Positions 47,020 to 55,900 of a DNA stretch of 64,000 nucleotides are shown here, one piece after another. The translations under genes were made by a program, and so were the position numbers. Under the pieces are notes generated by a model that saw only the letters and a list, made by a program, of their open reading frames with translations, had not been told where the DNA came from and made no database searches. The stretch spans positions 124,001 through 188,000 of the forward strand of contig CAVYWA010000012.1 in NCBI GenBank assembly GCA_963772165.1. Direction: 5' to 3'. Each line of letters begins with the position of its first letter. Within the stretch, counting starts at the first letter, position 1. Source of the stretch: JAGVPT01 sp963772165 (lineage in GTDB: Bacteria; Bacteroidota; Ignavibacteria; UBA10030; UBA8401).

Positions 47020-49359
47020 TTAATTCTTCCCAAAATTTTCGTGAGTAATGATTTTCGGGTAATTATAAAGATCCCTCATTTGGTCGGGCGTATTGTGATT
47101 GTTCACAAAATTTGCCCAGATCATAAACCATGTCCACATCGGCTGACGGTCGAGAATTTCCGGAGAAGGGACTTCTCCCACTTCGCCGAGAGAGATGATT
47201 TTCCCCCGGCCTAACTGCACCAGGTCGTCATGGTGGCTTTGCCGATAGTCGTGGTGATAGACGTCCGTCGCCAAAACATCAACATAATCTAAACCCGGAA
47301 AATAATCTTCGTAAACATAGGCTTCATCATCGATCAACTGCCGCGGTGCATTCGTGTTCCAGACCCAGATGAGATTATTAAGCTTGTGATAATTGACAAA
47401 CCTGTTGTACATCATCCGGTATAGTTTTGCAAAGCCGTTCTCCCCCCGTTTATTGCCCCACCAGAACCAGACCCCATTCGATTCATGATACGGCCTCCAC
47501 AACACCGGAACGCCGAGAGTTTGCAGGTCGTTCAAATATTTAGCGATCGTGTCCACCCTGGCCAGCCAGCGGGAATTTAACACGGTCCCAGGGGTCGTTA
47601 ACTCCGTCCATTCCTCATCGGTCATCTTTCCCTGAACGCTTTCTTTCCATTTGAACGGCGGATCGTCCTGCGGCCTGCCGACATGCCACATGAGAGTCAC
47701 GATGTAACCCTCTTTATATTTCTGATACGCCTCTTGAACAAGCGAATCCGCATTTCCTGGTTTGTAGTAGTTGATAAAATCGCATCCCCAGATTTCAGGC
47801 GTTTTTCCCGTCAGTTCTTTCACTCGGTTTGGAAAGACATCGGGCCTTCCGACAGAATTGTGGTGGCCGGCGATGATATTTTTTCCCTTGATGGAGTATA
47901 GATAGTCCAACAGTTTCCTTGCCTCGGGTGTTGCATTTTTGTTCACCGGGTCATAATGCTTTTGACCGTAATTCATGGTTTCGCCCTTGAGGCGGTTAAT
48001 GCAATTAATGAGTCCGCGCGAGGTATGATAATTGCATTTCCAGATGGATGCCTTCGGTGCATAAACGTTTCCTGGCATGATGTCGATCCCTCCCCAATAC
48101 CACCCGCCGCGCTCCCGGTCGATAACATACTTCTTGCAGAAATCCCATTGCTCGCAGAACTTCTCGTAATAATTCATCGTATCGTTTGGAAACAATTGCG
48201 ACATCATGAGGAATGAATTGAACGCTTCAATCTGCCCCCACCACTCCTTTGTGTTTCTGATGATGGTTGCATGTTCGCCTGCGCCAAAGTAATATCCTCC
48301 GTCGTAAATCCCGCCATGGTCTTTGTCCCATCCGTTGAGCAAAACGTGGTCGACCATGTTCTTCGCCACTTTCAACGTCTTCATATCATTTTTGATCCCA
48401 AGAGCTTCCGATGCCTCCAGCATCAAATACGCAGTCTCAACGTCGTGGCCGAAAGAAACATGATCGAATTCATAATTCTTTTCTCGTTCAGAAGTACTTG
48501 CATCTTTGAAAGATATCGGCGTCCAGTCGCGTTTCAGGAACAACACTAAATTTCCTCTGCTCGTTGTCACGGTGTCTCTAATCAGAATGAGGAGTGTATT
48601 CAATCGTTCTTTAAGGAGCGAATCCGGCCATACTTTGTACAGCTCGGTAAAGCATTCGAGGAGGTGGATCATGGAGTTCTGGTCTTTCGGAGCGACACCC
48701 CCGTAGCCTTCTGTGAACGGCGTCCCATCTCTTGCCATAAACTGAAAATAGCCGCCGTATTGCGGATCGTAACTATGCTTCTCAAGCCAGCGGAATGTCT
48801 CCTGGGCCAACCCTAATGCAACAGTGTCCCCCGATGCCCGATAGTACGCAGCTAATCCATAAATAGCGAAGGCATTGCCGTACGCCTGTTTTATAATTTG
48901 CGGACCTTCTGCGATAGGTTCCCCCTCTCGATTGACTAAATTGTAAAACCCTCCAAACTCGCGATCCCACATTTTGTTTTTGAGGAATTCGACACCATGG
49001 GCTGCGATAGTACGAAGCGTGTTGTCCTTTTGATAAAACATCGCGGCGTTTGATGTCGACCAAATATGACGCGCCTGCGTAACAATCATCTTGGTCTGCG
49101 GGCCGTCTAGTTCCCACTTATAGTTGATATCGCTGAAAAAACCGCCGTCGGTCGTATCAATCGACAGCGGGTAGAATCGTTTGAATTCGTCATCGAGAAC
49201 ACGACGCAACTCGACGGTTATGGAATCCCTGTCTTTTTTCATTCCATCAGGAGCATTTCCGGCCGGCGTTCTCCCCGGCGCACAAAAAGAAATCAACAGA
49301 GACAGAAGAAATACACAACCGCATACCACCCCGTTTTTTTTCATGTGCATCTTTCTCAT
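47020..49359 (-). CDS. Secreted fusion of cellobiose/mannobiose 2-epimerase (AGE) and GH26 beta-mannanase
   Basis: A 779-residue single frame. The N-terminus has an export signal with Cys at about 26 (LLISFCAPG), possibly a loose lipobox. Residues about 45-460 form a full AGE/2-epimerase barrel with the expected catalytic residues: R97-H98 in QARHIW, H232 in NSMIHLLE, H305 in FGHDVETA and H445 in YHTSRG. Residues about 470-775 form a GH26 barrel with acid/base E626 in WRPYHESNG and nucleophile E726 in SLGEVGE. Both domains therefore look active. Normally the epimerase is a separate cytoplasmic enzyme; one exists at 16373-17762. The start could also be at 49350 or 49344. The surface or periplasmic location is inferred. 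Confidence 0.9.
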   Translation of the reverse strand: MRKMHMKKNGVVCGCVFLLSLLISFCAPGRTPAGNAPDGMKKDRDSITVELRRVLDDEFKRFYPLSIDTTDGGFFSDINYKWELDGPQTKMIVTQARHIWSTSNAAMFYQKDNTLRTIAAHGVEFLKNKMWDREFGGFYNLVNREGEPIAEGPQIIKQAYGNAFAIYGLAAYYRASGDTVALGLAQETFRWLEKHSYDPQYGGYFQFMARDGTPFTEGYGGVAPKDQNSMIHLLECFTELYKVWPDSLLKERLNTLLILIRDTVTTSRGNLVLFLKRDWTPISFKDASTSEREKNYEFDHVSFGHDVETAYLMLEASEALGIKNDMKTLKVAKNMVDHVLLNGWDKDHGGIYDGGYYFGAGEHATIIRNTKEWWGQIEAFNSFLMMSQLFPNDTMNYYEKFCEQWDFCKKYVIDRERGGWYWGGIDIMPGNVYAPKASIWKCNYHTSRGLINCINRLKGETMNYGQKHYDPVNKNATPEARKLLDYLYSIKGKNIIAGHHNSVGRPDVFPNRVKELTGKTPEIWGCDFINYYKPGNADSLVQEAYQKYKEGYIVTLMWHVGRPQDDPPFKWKESVQGKMTDEEWTELTTPGTVLNSRWLARVDTIAKYLNDLQTLGVPVLWRPYHESNGVWFWWGNKRGENGFAKLYRMMYNRFVNYHKLNNLIWVWNTNAPRQLIDDEAYVYEDYFPGLDYVDVLATDVYHHDYRQSHHDDLVQLGRGKIISLGEVGEVPSPEILDRQPMWTWFMIWANFVNNHNTPDQMRDLYNYPKIITHENFGKN

Positions 49360-49394
49360 AGCTTTTCACCGCTTTCTTAATGGATAATGATAAT

Positions 49395-49478
49395 AGAAGC
49401 CATCTCAAAAATGGTTTCGATGTAGAATGCATTTGTAAATGTCATGCTTCTCCCGCTGCTTTGCAGCGGGAGAAGCAT
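49395..49478. repeat. Repeat end plus perfect 16-bp hairpin in the divergent gap
   Basis: AGAAGCCATCTCAAAAA (49395-49411) matches the ends of the 46820-47018 repeat. It is followed by a perfect 16-bp stem ATGCTTCTCCCGCTGC (49444-49459) with its complement at 49463-49478 around a TTT loop. It lies between the divergent AGE-GH26 and CE2-like genes. Confidence 0.55.
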
Positions 49479-49657
49479 CCACGACACTGAAGCCTCGTAG
49501 ATTCACGATGCATAATTGTCATGGATTCTTCCCAATTTATGCCCTCAACATTGGAGCCAGACAATGCAGCTCATTTGTATTTCATTACAAATCTGAGGAT
49601 ATTCTCGGTGTCAGGTCCTGTATTTTAACGGTGCATAATAAAGAATAAAGGGAATTT

Positions 49658-50762
49658 ATGAAACAACTTTGTTTGCTCCTTGCTCTCATGGCATTTCAGT
49701 TCTTCAGCCCGAGCGGTACAGCGCGGGCAGCGAAATTGATTCCTCCAAACAATCCGAACATTCAATATTTCGGCCGGTGGGATATGGCGGACTCGCTTCA
49801 CCCGCGATATTCCTGGCCCGGCGTCTACATCGTCGCAGAGTTTTCCGGAACGACGATCGGGATACGCATAGCCGACGGCACCGATTATTTCAACGTCTAT
49901 ATCGACGGCAAGCTTCACGGGGTCTTTCACGGAACGAACCCGGCCGAAACCGACTACGTGCTTGCAGACAGCCTTCCAAACACGCACCATACCTTCTTGC
50001 TCAGCAGACGAAACATCACTTTTGAAAAACCATATACGTTCTGCGGCATTATCCTTTACAACGACGCTGCACTTTTTCCTCCCCCTCCAAAGCCCTCACG
50101 AAAAATTGAATTCATCGGAGACTCGTTCACGGCTGGCGAGAGCGACGAAGCGACGGTGCAACAGCTGGAGTGGGAAGCCCGGTTTCCCGTCACGAACATC
50201 GATAAAGGTTTTGCGCCGCTCATCGCAAAGACACTTCAACGCGCAATATACGACAACCTGCCGCTCGGGCGGCGGAATGTACTGCGACTGGCAGGGAAAC
50301 ACCGATGGAACCATACCAAAAAGGTTCGACCGTACGCTGATGGAAACGAGCGAACCCAAATGGGATTTCAAACGATGGGTTCCCGACGTGGTCGTGGTCT
50401 GCCTCGGCTTGAATGACCGCTCCGGATTAAAAGATAGCAGCGGAAAAATCTCCGATGAAAAATCGGCGGCTTTCCGAAAAACATACCGCGATTTTCTGGA
50501 TACTGTCCGCAGCGTTTACCCGAACGTCAAAATCGTTGCGGTCGCTGCCTTTCCGGAATGGATTCGCACCAATGTCAAAAAAGTGGTCGACGATGAGATT
50601 GCTTCCGGTAAACACGACATCTACTACACTCAATTCGACGAGTTTCCCGGCGGTTACGTCGCGTACGGCCACCCAACTGTCGAAACACATCGAAAGATGG
50701 CGGATCAAATAATCGATTCGATGGAATCCTTCAACCTATTTCAAGGAACAAACGGAAAATAA
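49658..50762 (+). CDS. Secreted CE2-like SGNH acetylesterase (frameshifted)
   Basis: About 367 residues over two frames. A signal peptide (ends near ARA) and an N-terminal jelly-roll (IQYFGRWDMADSLHPRYSWPGVYI) are followed by an SGNH esterase. IEFIGDSFTAGES holds the nucleophile Ser, and YGHPTVETH near the end holds His. This order is typical of CE2 xylan/mannan acetylesterases. The frames join near 50234; dropping the C of ACACTTC gives AKTFNAQYTTTCRSGGGMYCDWQGN. A one-base insertion is likely. Removal of acetyl groups from glucomannan fits the divergent neighbour, the AGE-GH26 fusion. AAAGGGAA precedes the ATG. Confidence 0.85.
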
Positions 50763-50812
50763 TAACAATTCAACGGTGCTTTTTCCCTTTTCTCTCTCAG
50801 GGTACGCTCTTG

Positions 50813-52414
50813 ATGCATACTTATCCGCAGCAGGGTATGAACACTCTTGCTGATCACCACACGAATGACAGGCAGCGGATAAAAATTTTTATCCGGGGAA
50901 AAGAGCACTACCTCCTGGCTCTTCTTCTTTTCATCACTGCATGCACCGCAGGCAGTGTGCTGCACCATGGTGACAAGTATTCCTTCTACTATTTCGGCGA
51001 CGCGGCGTCGCACATCGTTAAAGCTCGAGAGTTCACGGATTCCCAGCCGCATGAGATCCCGATCATCGGCACGGTGTGGCTTCCCTTGCCTCATTTCCTG
51101 CTTCTCCCCTTTGCATCGATCGACGGTCTTTTTTTTTCGGGGATCGCCGGATCATGTGTCGGGATTCCGTGCCTTGTTGGGACCGGCGTCCTCCTATTTC
51201 TATTGCTCCGAAGCATCACCGGCTCTGCCTCGATCGCTTTTCTGACGGCGAGCCTGTACGGGCTCAACCCCAATGTCGTCTATATGTCCCTCACACCCAT
51301 GGACGAACCAAGCCTGATCCTTTTTGTCACTTTTGCCGGGTATGCATTGTACCGTTGGCTGACGAACGATTCACTATTGTGGCTTTTCCTCTGTGCCGCC
51401 GCTGTTATGCTGGCAACTTTATGCAGGTACGAAGCCTGGCCTCTCGCATTGTTCGTTGTCGTTGCCGGGATTTCGAAGGCGATTTCCCGATGGCGTGAGT
51501 CGCAAAGATCGGAAGCACTTCGGATCATCGCGATGACGGCCGTCAGCTGCGCGGGGATCATGGTCTGGTTTCTATCGCACTTCATCGTCTTTGGTAATCC
51601 GTTCGCATTTACCCATGGGACATATTCCGTTCTTTCCACAGTCTATAGGGAATCGTCGCAGCATCTTCCGCTGAACATTGTGGGAACTTTCTGCCGGGCG
51701 ATTCTCGTCATTTTCGGTCCGGTCTTACTTCTCGTCGCTGCCGCATCGTTCATTCCCCGGACACACACGAGCGTCGATCGCAATATTATTTTTCTGCTCG
51801 TGTTCCTCATTCTTCCTATGCTCTTTACCATTTCTGCGGCTCTCGCAGGTTATGTAGGAATTGATGAGTGGTGGTGGAATTGGAGATACGTACTGACCTT
51901 TGGACTTTTTCTCGCTGTCGCCGGGGGAATCGGCCTTGTAAAAATATTCAGCAGAATTCGAACATCCTCGGGACGAAGCATTGTCGTAACTATTCTGTTT
52001 GCCATGCCGGTTGTCCAGCTTGTCACACCGTCGGTCGGCATTGCGGTATACAAAGACGCTGCGAAATGTATCGACGCCACCGTGAGAGACGCGATGGCTA
52101 TCGGTGAACAACTTCCCGGTGTGTACAGCGGCGGCTCCATCGGATTGATCACTAACGGAATGTATACCGTCAGGATTCAGATTTCGAGCAGCCTGCCGTT
52201 GAAGCATTTCCGCATTATTCAATTTTCTGCCGACCAAAAAATACCGGATTCAACGCTGCTTTCCGAACACTATCTTGTTCTCCAAAAAACCGAAGTCCCC
52301 GAATCCAAATTGCTTGCTCTTTCATCGCCGGGAGAACGCAGCTTGCTCAGGGAAAATTTTCAGATACGTTTCGAGAACACCTCTTTCGCCCTGTTAGAAC
52401 GTAAACCTCGCTAA
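50813..52414 (+). CDS. GT-C-type membrane glycosyltransferase (ArnT/PMT-like)
   Basis: About 533 residues with some 10-12 membrane helices and the acidic first-loop residues expected for GT-C enzymes (YYFGDAASHIVKAREF). LYGLNPNVVYMSLTPMDEPSLILF resembles the PMT_2/GT39-GT83 superfamily. It transfers sugar from a polyprenyl-phosphate donor, by family. The start could also be the ATG at 50837. It follows the esterase by about 50 nt on the same strand. It probably serves envelope glycan synthesis rather than polysaccharide breakdown. Confidence 0.7.
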   Translation: MHTYPQQGMNTLADHHTNDRQRIKIFIRGKEHYLLALLLFITACTAGSVLHHGDKYSFYYFGDAASHIVKAREFTDSQPHEIPIIGTVWLPLPHFLLLPFASIDGLFFSGIAGSCVGIPCLVGTGVLLFLLLRSITGSASIAFLTASLYGLNPNVVYMSLTPMDEPSLILFVTFAGYALYRWLTNDSLLWLFLCAAAVMLATLCRYEAWPLALFVVVAGISKAISRWRESQRSEALRIIAMTAVSCAGIMVWFLSHFIVFGNPFAFTHGTYSVLSTVYRESSQHLPLNIVGTFCRAILVIFGPVLLLVAAASFIPRTHTSVDRNIIFLLVFLILPMLFTISAALAGYVGIDEWWWNWRYVLTFGLFLAVAGGIGLVKIFSRIRTSSGRSIVVTILFAMPVVQLVTPSVGIAVYKDAAKCIDATVRDAMAIGEQLPGVYSGGSIGLITNGMYTVRIQISSSLPLKHFRIIQFSADQKIPDSTLLSEHYLVLQKTEVPESKLLALSSPGERSLLRENFQIRFENTSFALLERKPR

Positions 52415-52424
52415 AACTTGTTTT

Positions 52425-52605
52425 CACTGAGACGTTGGGAGCGAAATGATTGAATTTTCTTCCTTGCGTCCATCTCGTTTGCGTCCATCTCGTTCCCAAA
52501 CTCTGTTTGGGAACGCTCTTCACGACAGCCCTGCTGGCATTTCCGCATTTTCGCATCACCAGGTATGTTCCCAACGAGACGTTGGGAACGAGATGACGAG
52601 ATGAA
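52425..52605. repeat. GAGACGTTGGGAACGAGATG intergenic repeat cluster
   Basis: Copies of GAGACGTTGGGA(A)CGA start and end the cluster, two CGTCCATCTCGTT units lie inside, and a perfect hairpin GTTCCCAAAC / GTTTGGGAAC sits at 52492-52514. A related hairpin is at 57286-57314. It fills the gap between the convergent GT-C and GH28 genes and may act in termination. Confidence 0.5.
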
Positions 52606-52629
52606 GGGGAAGGAAAATATTGAATCCGT

Positions 52630-54177
52630 TTATTCTTCCTTCACGTTTTCTTTTGATACCACGATACTTGCCGGAGTAATTTCATAATCTTTTCCGTCAC
52701 GGAGCAATACGGGCAATGCTTTTGAATTGTTCGGTGCGGCAGTTCCGTGAAATCCTATGATCCTCACCCCTTCGAAATTGCTCACTTCGATGCCGTTTGT
52801 GAAGTACGGTTCCTTCATCGCATCCCATGTCAGGTCGAAGTCCTCAATGCGCAAATTTTTAACGTGCTGAACGTAGAACCCCGGTATATCGTGCGAGAAA
52901 AGAGACAGTTTGGGGTCCATGACGGGGCGCAAATCAAAATTCCCGCCGCTGATGCCGTTGAGTATGCCATCGGCCATATGAAACCGCACGTCGGAAAACG
53001 AAACGTCTTCGATCACACTCTCTTCGGTGCCGTAAACCAAAATTCCGGATTCGCCTTTACAGACAACGTGGTCGAACTTGATGTTCTTCATCTTTCCAAG
53101 CGGTACGTCCTTTGTGAGGCGGACTGAAGAAAGCTGTATCGGCTCCCCGTTTCCCCACCAGTCGCCCGTAAAGAGGCGTGTTTCGATAATGATATTCGAG
53201 AAGATGACATTTTCGATCGAGCCTTGGTCTCGAACGAAAAGTCCGATTCCCCGATTCGAGTTTGTGATGATGATATTGCTGAAGGTGAAATTTCGCATCG
53301 GGTTCTGGTCGAATCCCCCGATCCTGATGCCCGCTGAGCGGGAAACCAGAGTACAATTCGTCACCGTGATGTTTTCACAAATGCGCTTGAGGAATTTGTA
53401 TCCCGGCAGATCGTAATGATGGTTGTACCCGGTCAGAACAATGCAATCATCACCCGTCCGGATATCGCAATCGGAAATGACGGCATTGCTGCACGAAGTC
53501 AGGTCCATCCCGTCGTTATTCGGAACGAGAAGGTTGCCCCGGATCCGCAGCCCAGAAAGAACTATCCCGTCGCAGTCGGCCAAATGGAGAGTCCAGAATG
53601 GCGAGTTGGTAATGGAAATGTCCCGGAGTGTAACTTTTTTGCAGTCTGAAAAAATGATCATTTGATACGGGCGGTCTTTTGGCACGAGCGGTCCATCGCC
53701 GAGCCCCTCGGAAACGTGCCTGAAGAGATCCCCCTGCCTCGTCCACATCATACCGGCGTGGTCCATCTTCTTCGCCGAATCGAGCACCATAAACGAATCG
53801 CCGTTCCCGTCGATCGTGCCGTGGCCGCTGATCGAAATATTTTCGGCATCCTGTGTGAAAAGCAATCCGACTCTTCTGCCGTTAAGCATATAGTCGTTCA
53901 CGTTGGCGCTCCCTTTCAGAACCGCCCCCCCTTCAAGATACAAATTGACGTTGGTGCGAAGCTGAAGAGTGCCGGTGAGGTATACACCCGGCGGCACGTA
54001 CACCGTTCCGCCCCCCAGCGCTGCCGCCGAATCGAGAGCACTCTGAATTGTACGGGTATTGAGAGTCGTTCCGTCTCCCACCGCACCCATCCCGCGAATA
54101 TCGATTTGCCTCGCCTGAGCAAGGCCGCATAGCAACAGCACAACAAGAAAGGGAAAGACTGAAGTTCGTTTGTTCAT
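52630..54177 (-). CDS. Secreted GH28 polygalacturonase-like enzyme
   Basis: About 515 residues from the ATG at 54177 (GAGG upstream), with a signal peptide ending near AQA. The right-handed beta-helix has GH28 landmarks: DIRGMGAVGDGTTLNT at the start, NNDGMDLTSC (first catalytic Asp), RTGDDCIVL (Asp pair) and SAGIRIGGFD in the place of the usual SHGxSIGS block, where the conserved His is replaced. That change is seen in divergent GH28 groups acting on modified pectins, so simple polygalacturonase activity is not assured. It follows the GH5_7-like gene on the minus strand. Confidence 0.85.
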   Translation of the reverse strand: MNKRTSVFPFLVVLLLCGLAQARQIDIRGMGAVGDGTTLNTRTIQSALDSAAALGGGTVYVPPGVYLTGTLQLRTNVNLYLEGGAVLKGSANVNDYMLNGRRVGLLFTQDAENISISGHGTIDGNGDSFMVLDSAKKMDHAGMMWTRQGDLFRHVSEGLGDGPLVPKDRPYQMIIFSDCKKVTLRDISITNSPFWTLHLADCDGIVLSGLRIRGNLLVPNNDGMDLTSCSNAVISDCDIRTGDDCIVLTGYNHHYDLPGYKFLKRICENITVTNCTLVSRSAGIRIGGFDQNPMRNFTFSNIIITNSNRGIGLFVRDQGSIENVIFSNIIIETRLFTGDWWGNGEPIQLSSVRLTKDVPLGKMKNIKFDHVVCKGESGILVYGTEESVIEDVSFSDVRFHMADGILNGISGGNFDLRPVMDPKLSLFSHDIPGFYVQHVKNLRIEDFDLTWDAMKEPYFTNGIEVSNFEGVRIIGFHGTAAPNNSKALPVLLRDGKDYEITPASIVVSKENVKEE

Positions 54178-54358
54178 AGTTCCGGTCCTCTTCTGACAAA
54201 CGCATTGAGATAAAAGATCTAGTTTCTGCCGGCACAAAACGCTTTACGATTACTTCCTCTTGTGTGCCGATAAAGTTGCGGATACTGAAACGAGGCATCA
54301 TCCTTCTTCTTAGGGACGGACAATTATTTCCCTCCCTCAAATTGGACTTTCTGAAAAA

Positions 54359-55711
54359 TCATTTTGATGACTGCACATTCAGTGTATCCTCGACACCAAG
54401 CCGTTTCATTTTTGCGGCATGGTCCCTGATGATGCCGATTGTCGAGACATCGGAGATGAAAATCGAGTTGCGCCCCTGCGGTTCCTGCGGCGGATCTCCA
54501 GTGAACGGGTCTCCTTCCTTCCACATGAAATCCACATTCTGCGATTTTCCTTCACCTCCCCATCCCCAAAAATTCGACCCTGCCGCCGGCGTTCCAGCCC
54601 TCGCGGAATCATAAAGCATTGAAAAGATTTTCGTATAGTACCGGTCGCGCGCAGTCGTCGGGGTTCCCTGTGCATAGTTGCCGGAATCCCGGCCCAGGCC
54701 GAACTCTTCCATCACCATCGGCTTGTTCAGCTCCCGTGCATATGCGATATGTTTTGCAATATAGTCTGTCGCTTTTTCAATCGACGGCGGAAGCGTCTCC
54801 TCAAATTTCTGGGGGTTGAACCATCCCCAGTTGAGAGGCCAAAGATGAACGGTGAGATAATCGATGTTCTTGGTGCGATGCGCGGTGAGGACGCACTCTT
54901 CCGACTGTAGGCTTCCGGCCAGCCCTTCGTTGCCGGAACAGACCAAATGATTGGTATCGAGTGATTTTATATATCCGGCCGTCTCGTCAATCCATCGATA
55001 ATAATACGGAAGGACGTTAGGGGCACCCTCGCCGCCGGTTCCCGGGCGGGGTTCGTTCGCCAGCTGCCACGACATGATCGTCGGGTCATCCGAATAGTTT
55101 TTGCCGCTCACCGTGTTTCTGCGTGTAATAATGCTCTTTACGTAAGAACGGAAATAGCTGTTAGCTTTTTTATTCTGGTAAAAGGTAGCCGAAAAATTCA
55201 TAAACCGGCCCCACCCGTCAACCTCGGGGTCGAGCGCGTGGGAGCTGTCTGCCCAGGCGACATACTCGGACATCCCTCCCGACCATTCCCAATAATTTGT
55301 CAAGTACAGTACTGCTTTCATATTTCTTTTCGACATCTCGGCGAGAAGAAAATCCAGTCCGGCAAGAAGAGAATCGTTCACATCGCCCGGCCCGCAGACT
55401 ATTGCCGGCTTTATGCCCCGTACTTTTTTGGATGCCTCTGAGCCTGCCAGGATTCTGAGGTTATCCAGACCGATCGCGTCCAGCGAATCGAGCTCACGCA
55501 GCAGGCGAGGCCTGTCTCCCGTCTCTCCAAGAGATCCGATGTAGCAGCCATACCAGAGATTGGTGCCGGCATAATAGTACGGTTTGCCGTTGCGGACAAA
55601 GTGCGTGCCATTCACTCTTACAAAATCATCTTGCTCCCCCTTAAAAAGGAAAGTCGAGCAGGAGGAAAAAAGCCCCGCAAGAAAAAGCAAGAGCAATGAT
55701 CTGCGCACCAT
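54359..55711 (-). CDS. GH5_7-like beta-mannanase lipoprotein
   Basis: About 450 residues from the ATG at 55711, which puts a lipoprotein signal (LAGLFSSC, Cys about 18) at the N-terminus. The TIM-barrel resembles GH5_7 endo-mannanases: FVRNGKPYYYAGTNLWYG, the acid/base Glu in SWQLANEPRPG, the nucleophile Glu in MVMEEFGLGRD, and NFWGWGGEG near the end. It cleaves mannan or glucomannan backbones at the outer surface or in the periplasm. It lies between GH28 and a divergent GT gene whose shared promoter region carries two copies of the 14-mer motif. Confidence 0.88.
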   Translation of the reverse strand: MVRRSLLLLFLAGLFSSCSTFLFKGEQDDFVRVNGTHFVRNGKPYYYAGTNLWYGCYIGSLGETGDRPRLLRELDSLDAIGLDNLRILAGSEASKKVRGIKPAIVCGPGDVNDSLLAGLDFLLAEMSKRNMKAVLYLTNYWEWSGGMSEYVAWADSSHALDPEVDGWGRFMNFSATFYQNKKANSYFRSYVKSIITRRNTVSGKNYSDDPTIMSWQLANEPRPGTGGEGAPNVLPYYYRWIDETAGYIKSLDTNHLVCSGNEGLAGSLQSEECVLTAHRTKNIDYLTVHLWPLNWGWFNPQKFEETLPPSIEKATDYIAKHIAYARELNKPMVMEEFGLGRDSGNYAQGTPTTARDRYYTKIFSMLYDSARAGTPAAGSNFWGWGGEGKSQNVDFMWKEGDPFTGDPPQEPQGRNSIFISDVSTIGIIRDHAAKMKRLGVEDTLNVQSSK

Positions 55712-55862
55712 AATTTCTTCAACTCCGGGTAAAAACAGACGGCGATAAAGTACTCTATATAAATATGACACAAATTATGCCAACGATAGGCAACCTGCAC
55801 CAATATTTTGCGCAAATGCCGAATCAATTAAGCTCTTTTTTCCAATACCATCCCGGCCCTCC

Positions 55863-55894
55863 TATTATATTGATAAAGATTATTATAGTGATAA
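55863..55894 (+). promoter_or_regulatory. Tandem copies of the TATTAT.TTGATAA motif
   Basis: TATTATATTGATAA (55863-55876) and TATTATAGTGATAA (55881-55894) repeat with an 18-bp period between the divergent GH5_7-like and GT genes. They match the 14-mer at 9270 and 17870 at 13 and 12 positions. Confidence 0.4.
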
Positions 55895-55900
55895 ACAGGA

